Part shown: positions 18,868-30,900 of the stretch, in pieces
How positions within the stretch are numbered: the first letter of the stretch is position 1
Layout of the letters: every line of letters starts with the position of its first letter
DNA from: Bolinopsis microptera
Lineage: Eukaryota > Ctenophora > Tentaculata > Lobata > Bolinopsidae
Direction of reading: 5' to 3'
Length of the DNA: 64,000 nucleotides
Assembly: GCF_026151205.1 (NCBI RefSeq)
Contig: NC_087075.1
Coordinates: forward strand, 8,421,303 to 8,485,302
The notes under the pieces: model-generated
The model's input: the letters and a program-made list of their open reading frames with translations, nothing else
Databases searched by the model: none
Told to the model about the DNA's origin: nothing
Translations under genes and position numbers: made by a program

Positions 18868-19893
18868 ATGGAAGAAGAAGAAGAAGAAGAAGACATAACT
18901 CCAGGACACAGCAGAACAGCAGATCAAGTGATAGGAAGTCTCACAGCTGTTTGCATGATAACAGGACTTATCGGCAACGTCACCGCCTTCCTTTACTTCT
19001 GGGGCCGAAAGAGAGGCTCACTACACAACATGCTGTACATGACCATCACAGCAGTGGACATCAGTACTTCCCTGTCTGCTATCAGTATTGTAGTGGTACT
19101 GTTCAACAACAGGGCCCCCTTCCTCCTGGGTAACAGCTTGTTCTGCACTCAGTGGTATGTTATCATCGCGTTCACCGTCAGAATGTCCATCTTCCTCGTC
19201 GTACTGATTAGTGTAACCAGGACCATCAACATAGTCTTCCCTTTCCACAGAGTCAGCTACCACAGGCTGATATACGCTATGCTCCTGTACGGGGCGTGGA
19301 TCCTGACATTTGATGGGGTGGTGTTTGGGATGAAGATCATGTATCCTCGATACGAAGCCCACTACGCATACTGTGCCCCCTTCCCACCTGATATAACCAA
19401 CCTGACTACCATGCAGATAGTGTGGTGGATTGTACTCGAGGCAGAGTTCATGCTGCCTTCCTTCGTGGTCTTCATCAGTTTCACTGCAAGTATAGTGTCC
19501 CTGCAGAAGAGAGCTCTCCTCAAGAACTGGAGGGACGTGAAATCCAGACGTGTTTCAGTGACCATCACACTGTTCACGGCGGTATTCTTGGTCTGTAACA
19601 CTCCCTTCTTCCTGTACCAGATGAACGTCATCATCTACCGAACCAGTTACCATGCGTACGGTCTGGACTTCAACAAGGCTGGACCTGTTTACTGGTATGG
19701 GTCTTTAGTCTCCCAACCTCTGACTACCTTTCTAAACGCGGCTCTCAACCCTTGTCTCTACTTCCTGAGGATGAGACCCATGAAGCTGTGGATCTGTAAT
19801 GTTGTTGAAGATAGGGCTTGTCGTTTCTGCAACGTCGCTAGAAGGGCATCAAGAGGTCTTATTCCACAACTTTCGACAAGCGAAGAGAAATGA
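18868..19893 (+). CDS. Rhodopsin-type (class A) G protein-coupled receptor, orphan, intronless
   Basis: A 341-residue seven-helix plasma-membrane receptor in one exon. The N-terminus is a run of Glu from GAA repeats. Landmarks: GN at residues 36-37 in TM1, D64 in TM2, C93 at the top of TM3 with a partner Cys in loop 2 (C169), Trp 144 in TM4, Pro 197 in TM5, C-x-x-P (243-246) in TM6 and NPCLY (294-298) in TM7. The DRY motif is replaced by T-R-T (117-119), keeping the central Arg, followed by INIVFPF. The C-tail is short and basic with several Cys. The ligand cannot be told; peptide or orphan chemosensory receptors are possible. The ATG has a favourable context (CAACAATGG). The gene is more GC-rich than its surroundings. 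Confidence 0.88.
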   Translation: MEEEEEEEDITPGHSRTADQVIGSLTAVCMITGLIGNVTAFLYFWGRKRGSLHNMLYMTITAVDISTSLSAISIVVVLFNNRAPFLLGNSLFCTQWYVIIAFTVRMSIFLVVLISVTRTINIVFPFHRVSYHRLIYAMLLYGAWILTFDGVVFGMKIMYPRYEAHYAYCAPFPPDITNLTTMQIVWWIVLEAEFMLPSFVVFISFTASIVSLQKRALLKNWRDVKSRRVSVTITLFTAVFLVCNTPFFLYQMNVIIYRTSYHAYGLDFNKAGPVYWYGSLVSQPLTTFLNAALNPCLYFLRMRPMKLWICNVVEDRACRFCNVARRASRGLIPQLSTSEEK

Positions 19894-20479
19894 ACAGAGT
19901 CACCCTGCAAGAAAGGTATTAGAGAAAGCAAAATCAGTGCTGACAAAAAAGTAAAAAGTTAGGCATTAACTGTCGTGCTGCTTCAGTACAAAATTTAAAA
20001 TGTCTCGTCGCCGGGTCTGTATCATATATCTAGAACAAATATTTACGGGTATGATCCGTAAATACAATTTTTATCATGTTGGCGTTCCTTTAACAATAAC
20101 AGTAGGTGTAGCAAGTACGTTTTTCAGGATAAAGTGATGCAGCGATGTAATTTGTAAACTATGTACAATGATTCATTGATTTAAATTTAATAACATTCCA
20201 TCGCAAGTTTTGCAAAAAATAATTTGACCAAGATTTTCGTAGTTAATCACAGATGGACTGATGTGAATTGTGAAACATAACTTTCAAAATATTTTTAATT
20301 GAAATTTGATATAATTATTACTATTAGAGATTACATTTCAAGACTGATCATAGCATTTTAATTTCTTAGTTTATAATCAGTGGTTAAATGTATAAATAGT
20401 CGATCAAACTTAGTTAGTAGATACACTTTTTAGATCGGCTAAATAATAACTTATGACTTTGCTTTGTACTGGCGCAAAG
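19894..20479. other. 3' flank of GPCR gene, no gene seen
   Basis: AT-rich, presumably including the receptor's 3' UTR. No clear AATAAA signal close to the stop was noted. Confidence 0.35.
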
Positions 20480-20510
20480 ATTCCTACTACTAAGCAGTAG
20501 TAGTAGGAAT
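20480..20510. repeat. Hairpin at the left edge of the satellite
   Basis: ATTCCTACTACT, short spacer, then AGTAGTAGTAGGAAT: a 12-bp stem immediately before the first satellite-like sequence. It may be a transposon end or an incidental foldback. Confidence 0.6.
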
Positions 20511-23500
20511 GTCGCCAACATGTCAGCAACATCCAACATTGGGAAAGTTGGCCACATGTTGGTTAAATAGATACCATATGACAAGATTGAGGTGTTGGAA
20601 GTTTGATATCGGTCGGAGGAAGCCCACAACAGAAAGCTTAACAAAACGAAAAGTTGTATTTTCAAAAGTCTGTCCCATTTTCAAATATGAAATTTTCTGG
20701 ACACAAATTTGACAGATTGGATGAAATTTTTGCCCAGAAACCAATTAGTCAGGTAATTGATGATGGTATGAAACCAAATTGAGGTACTGGGAGTCAAAAT
20801 CTCGAATAAAAAGGAAAAATCATATTGTCCCAATCTCTGTCCCATTTTCAGTTTTTGAAGACGAAAGTTCAAAGACAGAAATTTCACAGTTTTGACCGAA
20901 TTCTTCACCAGAAACCAATTAGTCAGTTAACTATAGATGCCATACGACACGATTGAGGTGCTGAAAGTTTGATATCGGTCGGAGGAAGCCCACAACAGAA
21001 AGCTTAACAAAACGAAAAGTTGTATTTTCAAAAGTCTGTCCGATTTTCAAATATGAAATTTTCTGAACACAAATTTGACAGATTGGATGAAATTTTTGCC
21101 CAGAAACCAATTAGTCAGTTAATTGATGATGGTATGAAACCAAATTAAGGTACTGGGAGTCAAAATCTCGAATAAAATGGAAAAATCATATTGTCCCAAT
21201 CTCTGTCCCATTTTCTCATTTTCAGTTTTTGAAGACGAAAGTTCAAAGACAGAAATTTCACAGTTTTGACCGAATTCTTCACCAGAAACCAATTAGTCAG
21301 TTAACTATAGATGCCATACGACACGATTGAGGTGCTGAAAGTTTGATATCGGTCGGAGGAAGCCCACAACAAAAAGCTTAACAAAACGAAAAGTTGTATT
21401 TTCAAAAGTCTGTCCGATTTTCAAATATGAAATTTTCTGAACACAAATTTGACAGATTGGATGAAATTTTTGCCCAGAAACCAATTAGTCAGTTAATTGA
21501 TGATGGTATGAAACCAAATCGAGGTACTGGGAGTCAAAATCTCGAATAAAATGGAAAAATCATACTCACCAATCTCAGTCCCATTTTCAGTTTTTGAAGA
21601 CGAAATTTCAAAGACAGAAATTTCACAGTTTTGACCGAATTCTTCACCAGAAACCAATTAGTCAGTTAACTATAGATGCCATACGACACGATTGAGGTGC
21701 TGAAAGTTTGATATCGGTCGGAGGAAGCCCACAACAAAAAGCTTAACAAAACGAAAAGTTGTATTTTCAAAAGTCTGTCCGATTTTCAAATATGAAATTT
21801 TCTGAACACAAATTTGACAGATTGGATGAAATTTTTGCCCAGAAACCAATTAGTCAGTTAATTGATGATGGTATAAAACCAAATTGAGGTACTGGGAGTC
21901 AAAATCTCGAATAAAATGGAAAAATCATATTGTCCCAATCTCTGTCCCATTTTCAGTTTTTGAAGACGAAAGTTCAAAGACAGAAATTTCACAGTTTTGA
22001 CCGAATTCTTCACCAGAAACCAATTAGTCAGTTAACTATAGATGCCATACGACACGATTGAGGTGCTGAAAGTTTGATATCGGTCGGAGGAAGCCCACAA
22101 CAGAAAGCTTAACAAAACGAAAAGTTGTATTTTCAAAAGTCTGTCCCATTTTCAAATATGAAATTTTCTGAACACAAATTTGACAGATTGGATGAAATTT
22201 TTGCCCAGAAACCAATTAGTCAGTTAATTGATGATGGTATGAAACCAAATTGAGGTACTGGGAGTCAAAATCTCGAATAAAATGGAAAAATCATATTGTC
22301 CCAATTTCTGTCCCATTTTCAGTTTTTGAAGACGAAATTTCAAAGACAGAAATTTCACAGTTTTGACCGAATTCTTCACCAGAAACCAATTAGTCAGTTA
22401 ACTATAGATGCCATACGACACGATTGAGGTGCTGAAAGTTTGATATCGGTCGGAGGAAGCCCACAACAGAAAGCTTAACAAAACGAAAAGTTGTATTTTC
22501 AAAAGTCTGTCCGATTTTCAAATATGAAATTTTCTGAACACAAATTTGACAGATTGGATGAAATTTTTGCCCAGAAACCAATTAATAGTCAGTTAATTGA
22601 TGATGGTATAAAACCAAATTGAGGTACTGGGAGTCAAAATCTCGAATAAAATGGAAAAATCATATTGTCCCAATTTCTGTCCCATTTTCAGTTTTTGAAG
22701 ACGAAATTTCAAAGACAGAAATTTCACAGTTTTGACCGAATTCTTCACCAGAAACCAATTAGTCAGTTAACTATAGATGCCATACGACACGATTGAGGTG
22801 CTGAAAGTTTGATATCGGTCGGAGGAAGCCCACAACAGAAAGCTTAACAAAACGAAAAGTTGTATTTTCAAAAGTCTGTCCGATTTTCAAATATGAAATT
22901 TTCTGAACACAAATTTGACAGATTGGATGAAATTTTTGCCCAGAAACCAATTAGTCAGTTAATTGATGATGGTATGAAACCAAATTAAGGTACTGGGAGT
23001 CAAAATCTCGAATAAAATGGAAAAATCATATTGTCCCAATCTCTGTCCCATTTTCTCATTTTCAGTTTTTGAAGACGAAAGTTCAAAGACAGAAATTTCA
23101 CAGTTTTGACCGAATTCTTCACCAGAAACCAATTAGTCAGTTAACTATAGATGCCATACGACACGATTGAGGTGCTGAAAGTTTGATATCGGTCGGAGGA
23201 AGCCCACAACAAAAAGCTTAACAAAACGAAAAGTTGTATTTTCAAAAGTCTGTCCGATTTTCAAATATGAAATTTTCTGAACACAAATTTGACAGATTGG
23301 ATGAAATTTTTGCCCAGAAACCAATTAGTCAGTTAATTGATGATGGTATAAAACCAAATTGAGGTACTGGGAGTCAAAATCTCGAATAAAATGGAAAAAT
23401 CATATTGTCCCAATCTCTGTCCCATTTTCAGTTTTTGAAGACGAAAGTTCAAAGACAGAAATTTCACAGTTTTGACCGAATTCTTCACCAGAAACCAATT

Positions 23501-24468
23501 AGTCAGTTAACTATAGATGCCATACGACACGATTGAGGTGCTGAAAGTTTGATATCGGTCGGAGGAAGCCCACAACAGAAAGCTTAACAAAACGAAAAGT
23601 TGTATTTTCAAAAGTCTGTCCCATTTTCAAATATGAAATTTTCTGAACACAAATTTGACAGATTGGATGAAATTTTTGCCCAGAAACCAATTAGTCAGTT
23701 AATTGATGATGGTATGAAACCAAATTGAGGTACTGGGAGTCAAAATCTCGAATAAAATGGAAAAATCATATTGTCCCAATTTCTGTCCCATTTTCAGTTT
23801 TTGAAGACGAAATTTCAAAGACAGAAATTTCACAGTTTTGACCGAATTCTTCACCAGAAACCAATTAGTCAGTTAACTATAGATGCCATACGACACGATT
23901 GAGGTGCTGAAAGTTTGATATCGGTCGGAGGAAGCCCACAACAGAAAGCTTAACAAAACGAAAAGTTGTATTTTCAAAAGTCTGTCCCATTTTCAAATAT
24001 GAAATTTTCTGAACACAAATTTGACAGATTGGATGAAATTTTTGCCCAGAAACCAATTAGTCAGTTAATTGATGATGGTATAAAACCAAATTGAGGTACT
24101 GGGAGTCAAAATCTCGAATAAAATGGAAAAATCATATTGTCCCAATCTCTGTCCCATTTTCAGTTTTTGAAGACAGAAATTTCAAAGACAGAAATTTCAC
24201 AGTTTTGACCGAATTCTTCACCAGAAACCAATTAGTCAGTTAACTATAGATGCCATACGACACGATTGAGGTGCTGAAAGTTTGATATCGGTCGGAGGAA
24301 GCCCACAACAGAAAGCTTAACAAAACGAAAAGTTGTATTTTCAAAAGTCTGTCCGATTTTCAAATATGAAATTTTCTGAACACAAATTTGACAGATTGGA
24401 TGAAATTTTTGCCCAGAAACCAATTAGTCAGTAAATTGATGATGGTATGAAACCAAATTGAGGTACGT
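20500..24468 (+). repeat. Satellite array, 11 units of ~366 bp (dimeric)
   Basis: The phrase GATATCGGTCGGAGG recurs at about 20605, 20971, 21345, 21710, 22076, 22442, 22811, 23185, 23551, 23917 and 24283. Steps are 366, 374, 365, 366, 366, 369, 374, 366, 366, 366. Each unit is two related ~183-bp halves sharing CCAGAAACCAATTAGTCAGT, one with GATATCGGTCGG and one with GGGAGTCAAAATCTCG, so an older monomer was doubled and then amplified. Two units carry the same 8-bp insertion (CTCATTTT phase). The first unit is the most diverged. No protein or ribozyme core recognised. Confidence 0.95.
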
Positions 24469-24920
24469 TGGAGATTACCAAATTGTACTATTGGCAGTAA
24501 TTTTCTAATTTTCCTGAACCGAAATTTTAGTCTCTCTTAAAAAGTACTCTACCATTCCTTGTTTATAGAACTTGTAAAAAATTCAAATTCTTTGGAATAA
24601 TGTTAATGATATCAGTATATTATGTACAATGTACATGAATAATAAGAACATAAAATATAAATAAAAACAATCGCAAGACGCAACTGAAGTCTTGCGTTTC
24701 AAGTCACAATCCATAAAATCTCTCAGTCTTGTTTTAATCTTCATTTTTACAGGAATAGTCCATTAATAAACATTAACAAGCACGCTAAAAGAAAGAATTT
24801 AAAATTTGTCTAAAGAATTTTCGAACTAAAACCGAAATATTAGCCCATCAATTATTTGTCATTATATTTCGACCACAATCCACATAATTCACTTTTTACA
24901 TTTTAACATTTGCTACCAAG
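24469..24920. other. No gene seen
   Basis: AT-rich. Contains a short inverted pair (CGCAAGACGCAACTGAAGTC then TTGCG) near 24671-24700. It presumably contains the 3' UTR of the minus-strand gene that ends at 24921. Confidence 0.4.
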
Positions 24921-27900
24921 CTAAACCAGCAGGTGCTCAATCATGTCTTTAGGGAACCTTAAATACCGACAATTTTTCATCACAATTCTCAAATCTTGAA
25001 CTCCAGTTGTCGGCATGGTAGACTTTGCTCTCAAGTCTCGTCGAAGCCAACTTTTCTGTTTTTCCTTCACAGCCGCGCGATTTGAACTCCGTGGCAGCTT
25101 GAGGAGTGCACCGTGCCCTAGGCCTAATCTGAGATAAATCTTCATCATGTCGTCCAGCTCATCAGATAGATCTTCTATCTTCACAGGGTCTGGCGAGTTT
25201 TCTGAGTTTAATAAAGCTGTTGAGGAACTCAGCTGATTAGTGTTTCGGTTATCGGGTGAAAGTGATTGAACTGAGGTTCGCCAGTCAGACAGAAGAGAGT
25301 GTCGTCTCAGGTCTTGTTCTGAAGATGGATATAATTATAAACTAGATTGTTCAATAAAAGTAACATCGATTTTAATATGGCAAAACCGTGACGATCAAAG
25401 GAGCAACATTAACATAATCAATTAAATTGATAGATAAGAGGCAATTAATATTTTATCAGGAACTAACTGTTTAGAAGCGAAGTATTACTAGAACTAGAAA
25501 TTTTGTTGATGTCAGGCAGTGATGGAACAGAGCTTCTTCTCGACTCATAACCAAACAAATTCTTCTTGGCTGTTTTTAATGGTTTTACTGGTTTCACGTC
25601 ATCGCGCAGTTCCCTCTGCCTATCCGCCTGTGAATTAAGACTTTAACTTCCGATCATGAATTGAACAGTTCAGTGAAACATGATGTTAGCAAATAAATCA
25701 TATCTGAATACGATACTAATACTTCGAGTGCGGTTTGATTCTTCAACGGCATGTCTATGGTTGGTACTCTGTTTAGATGTGCACGAAAACGACCAAGGCG
25801 TGCACATTTTTACCCTACCACAAACTCGACCGTCCAAAATAACGGGATCGCAATATTTGCAAAATATTACCGCACCTATATATTGCATCTATAATTCTCA
25901 ACCCGTAAACGAGCAATTTTCATCATGTAGAGCCCAACTTCAAAGGTACCCGAAATCAGGCAGATCTTTTGATAAGACACTTTCAACTCATTAGTCATTT
26001 GGGGCAATGGCTAAAACTGCTGATTATTTATTTTGTCGTTTGCAATTTTACTTCTCTCCCAATAATATATATTATTATATATTATACATTATAACTATCT
26101 ATACTAATAATAACAAAATGTCCGTCTGTGCGTGCGTCAGCGTGCGCGTGTAATTTCCGAGCTGCTTAATCAAGAAAACAGTAAGAGTTATTGGACTGGT
26201 TTTTTCGGTATAGTTTACAGTTACACAAAACTCTGACGAATCCAATAAGCAAAGCTTTTCTAAATCGGCCGGTGGTAAGTGGTTTAATTGATAGTTTTGT
26301 ACCCCAAATGTGGTACTAAAGTATCTTACTTTTATTCATTACTATTATATACGTGTACTTGGGTGCTCAGAATTAAATTGACTATTATATATATAATGCG
26401 GCCGACTATAATAATGCGGCCGGTCTCGACTGGCCGGCGAGTTCATGATTTTGCACCGTTTATACTTTTGCAATTCAACTGCGATACGGATAATGAAGTC
26501 CCGGCCGAAGGCACGAGTTACACTAGTAAGATTAATACTAATAGCTTGGTGTAATTCCAATAGGGACCGACACCACTATAAGTATAATCGAATAAAAAGT
26601 AGACTATACCATTGTTATTTATTGGCCCACACATTTAACTGTCTCATTTGAGGGTGTAAAACGAAAACACCTCAGATTATCACAGGACACACGATGAGGG
26701 TGGTCACGACCATCGCACATAAGCTTTATTTTTTCCCTTTGCCGGCCTCAGATAAGTGCTTATTCCAATAAATAACAATGTCAAAGTCTGCTTCCCGAGA
26801 AGTTCCCGTTGTCTCATAATGGAGAGCCTCGTGGAGTTACCAAGCTGTTAATCTTATTAGCAGAGAGGTAAGACCATACATTGCGTAGGATTCTGATCAA
26901 TTGATATCGGGGTTCTTAACACCCGGTTCCGGTCCGGAAAAATCCGGCAAACCGAAAAATGGATTGATATTCAGCCGTTTCCGGTCCGGCAGCAAAAACC
27001 CCAGACCGGTCGGTTCCTAGTCCAAATTATAACCGACCAGTCGTCAGGTACAGACTTCGATTATCACAGCTTACATTACTAGCAAGTGTTACGTCATATT
27101 TCACACTAGTGCAGTGTGTTAAGCAGTTAACTGTCAAAAATGTCATGAGAACTTGCTTTTATTACTAATATAATAATCATTTCTCTAATTTTACTTCTCG
27201 ATCATGTCTGGTTGGCTACTGAAGACTACGACAGAAATAGAAAATGAAGCTAAAGCCGTTATGCTTGACGACGATGCAGAGGAGGAGACTTTAAAAAGTT
27301 ACGAGCTCATTCGTGACTCTACGTATGAAGAAGCGCTTTCGGCGTATGAAAATCTTGATTATCGGAGCGCTTACTTTTGCTTTACTCAGTATCTTCACTT
27401 GGCTTCGCAACTTTCGAAGATGTTACGAACTGAAAGTGAAGGTAACTTTTTTGTGTTTTGGATACCCGTCAGATTTTATAAATGGTAGCAAACTTATTAG
27501 AGTTATTTGATCATGTTGTTGTTTAGTTCTAAAACATTTGAAAAGATTTTGATTTTAATATTTCCATTCCATTTTAAGTCAGCAAACAAGAATAACGCCA
27601 GTCATTGAATTGTTCAGAACCCTCCCCCTTAGCTTACCCTGGTTTAGTCCATACCATCAAATATTTGACAAATAAATCACATCTACCACAGAAGGAGACA
27701 ACGAACAATTCGCAGAGTTCATGGCTGATGAACTGAAGCAGGAACTTGATAACGACTTCAAAGCTTTGAAAGAGATTGCAACAGAAGATATCCCGCAACC
27801 ATCATCGTCACAAAAAGTAATACCCTCGACATCAAAAGTACAGAATATCCGCAACAGAGGCCGTCATTCGAGCAAAATAATTCAAAAAACAAACTTAGAA

Positions 27901-30900
27901 GATAGTTTAAAATCCGAAGATAGTTTAGAACACGACGATAGTTTAAAATCCGACGATAGTTTCGGATACACGGACACCTACACCACCAAAAACAGATCTA
28001 GAAGTCAATCAGCTCCAGTTCCAACACACAATGCAATCTTAGATAACCTAACAGCGGATGAACTCAAGATCAAACTGAAAGAATTTAATCTCAGGGACAT
28101 TAGTAACCCGCTGTGTGATATAGTCCAAAAAGCTGTATCATTGTACAAGGGAGATTGTTCAAAGCGCCCTTCTTATAATAATATAGCTGATGCACATAAC
28201 CAGAAGCTCGGAACTATCGAGACAGTGGAAATTGTTGTCAACCCACAGGTAAGCCGGATATACGAATTAAAGAAGATTGAATATCAGAGCAGTGGTGTAA
28301 AGTTTGAGGAAGTTTTCGCTTACCATGGAACACAGCTTAAAAATGTGGAAAGCATCAAGAAGACAAATTTAGATCCTGAACGCACAGGGGCTGCTCACGG
28401 GATCTACACGGACGAGGCTGCTACTTTTCAGAATACCCAGAAGTTAGCCATTCATACGCGCAGAAGTGTATGTTTATCTTCAAATTACTCTTGGTTGAAG
28501 GGAAATACCACAAAGTTATGGCGGGTACTGGTGGCTATTGTCAACAATTAGTTTTAACAGATAAGTCTCATTTTAAACCAGAATATGTTCTATACTTTTA
28601 GCAGATATTTAGTTGCGATAAAATAAGAAGATCTGGCAAGACGAATCCACGATTAAAATGTACAATATTGATTTAATGACTGTTTGTTCTCGGAATTTTT
28701 TAATTAGTCAATTCTTAACCCGCGTTTCGTAATACGATATAGAATTAAAAAATTAGTGTCATTGGCCTGCGTTTAATTTCTATGTGCCAGCAAATAAACT
28801 TTGATATTTTCTTAAAGAAATCAAATTGGGTAATTGAAGCTTTTTATCTCCGACGAAGATTGTACTGACAGTACAAACACTTAGTGATGACTCGGGAGGA
28901 AACTTTCTCGAAAGTACGTTTGATAGTCACTATTTTGAGTGGCTTTGGTTTTGTCATGTTTCTAAGTTACACTTACAGTGATTTGGTCCAGCCCAAAAAT
29001 ACCACATTCGGATCTAATGGAACTAATAAGAACAGTTCCAAATCTCCCCCACGCGATCCTGCATTCAATCTTGATCCTAACCCCAACAAACGGGTCATCA
29101 TTTTATTAACAGCATTTCGCAGTGGATCAACATTTCTTGGAAACCTCTTCGACAGTAACCCGACTATGCAGTACATGTTTGAACCGTTTCACGATCGACA
29201 TATCATCAACCTTCAAAACAAAAAGGACATTATTGGAGCTAGACCTGACCACACCGAATCTGACCTAAGGATGTTGTATCTTCAGCAGATCCTACACAAC
29301 TGCACAGCTTTTGTAACACCAATCGTAGCTGAGAAATATGGCTGGTGCGGCTCACCATCAGAGAATCTAAAACGGTTCAACACGACTGAATGTACCGGAA
29401 CAGCTTGGGCACCGAGGAACTCTCAACAAGAAATATGCCGGTACCGGCACACAACCGTCATAAAGGTGATCAGGCTGAGTGACTTGTCAGACTTGCTCAA
29501 AATTTCGAAGATACAGTCCGCGAACATTCAGATTATACAGCTTTTAAGACACCCAGTTGCTTGCATAATGAGTCGACGAACAGGGGGCAAGTTCTTTTCA
29601 TGGAATCTGCGAACTGCTATTGAAAATGATAATGATAATGTTTCAGAAAGAAGAGTTAAAGTGGCCTGGGAGGTTTTTAATTACTGCCGAGACCACTTGA
29701 AAGCTATCGAGTTTATCAAGGCCCATCCGTGGTTCAAAGATAGATACCTAAGAATAACTCACTTGGAGATGTCGTTGAAGCCTCTCGAAACCGCTGAAAA
29801 GATTTACTCGTTCATCAACGAGACACTAACGGATGAACTAAAGGAGTACGTAATTAATATAACCGGGGCTCAATCAGAAGGATACCTAAACCGTGAAAAA
29901 GCAGCCCTTAACGTTTACAGAAATTCAACTGATTTAGCTTCAAAGTGGATGAAGCTGATATCTGCTACTGTAAAGTTTATGGATGTATACTCGATTGAGG
30001 CGCAATGTAAGTTACTGTTCGAACCCATGTATGACGTTTTTTCTGTAGACAGCATTTCTAAGAGGAGGCAGTCGCAGATAAATGACTTGGTAAATAACTA
30101 CTATGAGTATGATAACATCTATTCGGACCAATTTGAAGAATACGCTGATCAATAGTTTCTGTGAATCTGTACGCAACCACTGCGTAGTAAATGTTTCATG
30201 ACTAGCAGGAACCATTTCATTCAATAGAGACTACAATATTAGTTTGATATTTCATACGTTTAGAGATCCCTCCACTATGATTCTAGTTTAAATTTGTACA
30301 CTAATTAATGCTAATTGTCTTGATAGTGATACGTGTCAGACCAATCAGTCCACACTGATCAGATTACTTACAAAATCTGAAACTGAACAGACTCCGGAGA
30401 TTACTAATTTCTAACTCGTGCTGCGTTACGATCATGTGATCATTCAACCCTGTTAACAGCTGCAGAAGCTAATCAACTCGTGCCCCTCGTGGGTACAATG
30501 ATCTGTTAATGAGGACCGCACCCCTTCTGCGTGCGATCAAGTGATAGAGTGACAGGGTGCACGCAAACCATTAAAAGGGTTCAGGTGCCCAATCAGCACA
30601 TGACACCTGCAATTAATTCAAATTGCTCATAATTACACGACTCATGCACATGTGAGGTTCACTGAATCACTGAGGTTATTATAATTAAGCAAATGAGGTG
30701 GTTATCCAAGCTAAGGGTAACACAACATCTGTGCGACAGCGACATCTGTCCGACAGCACTATTTTCGTGTGTTTGAAGTGATATCTCAAATTTGGCACAT
30801 AGAAATTTATCCAAACTTGCACAAATTATTTGTCTTAAACTTAAAGCTATCTTACTATCTAGAAAGTTTCAAGAAAATCGTATCGTTGGATCTCCAGATA

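Noticed and set aside
28247-28252. Consensus splice donor (CACAG|GTAAGC) inside the PARP-like exon
   Set aside because: The PARP-like sequence continues in frame straight through it, so it is probably not used, though alternative splicing is possible.
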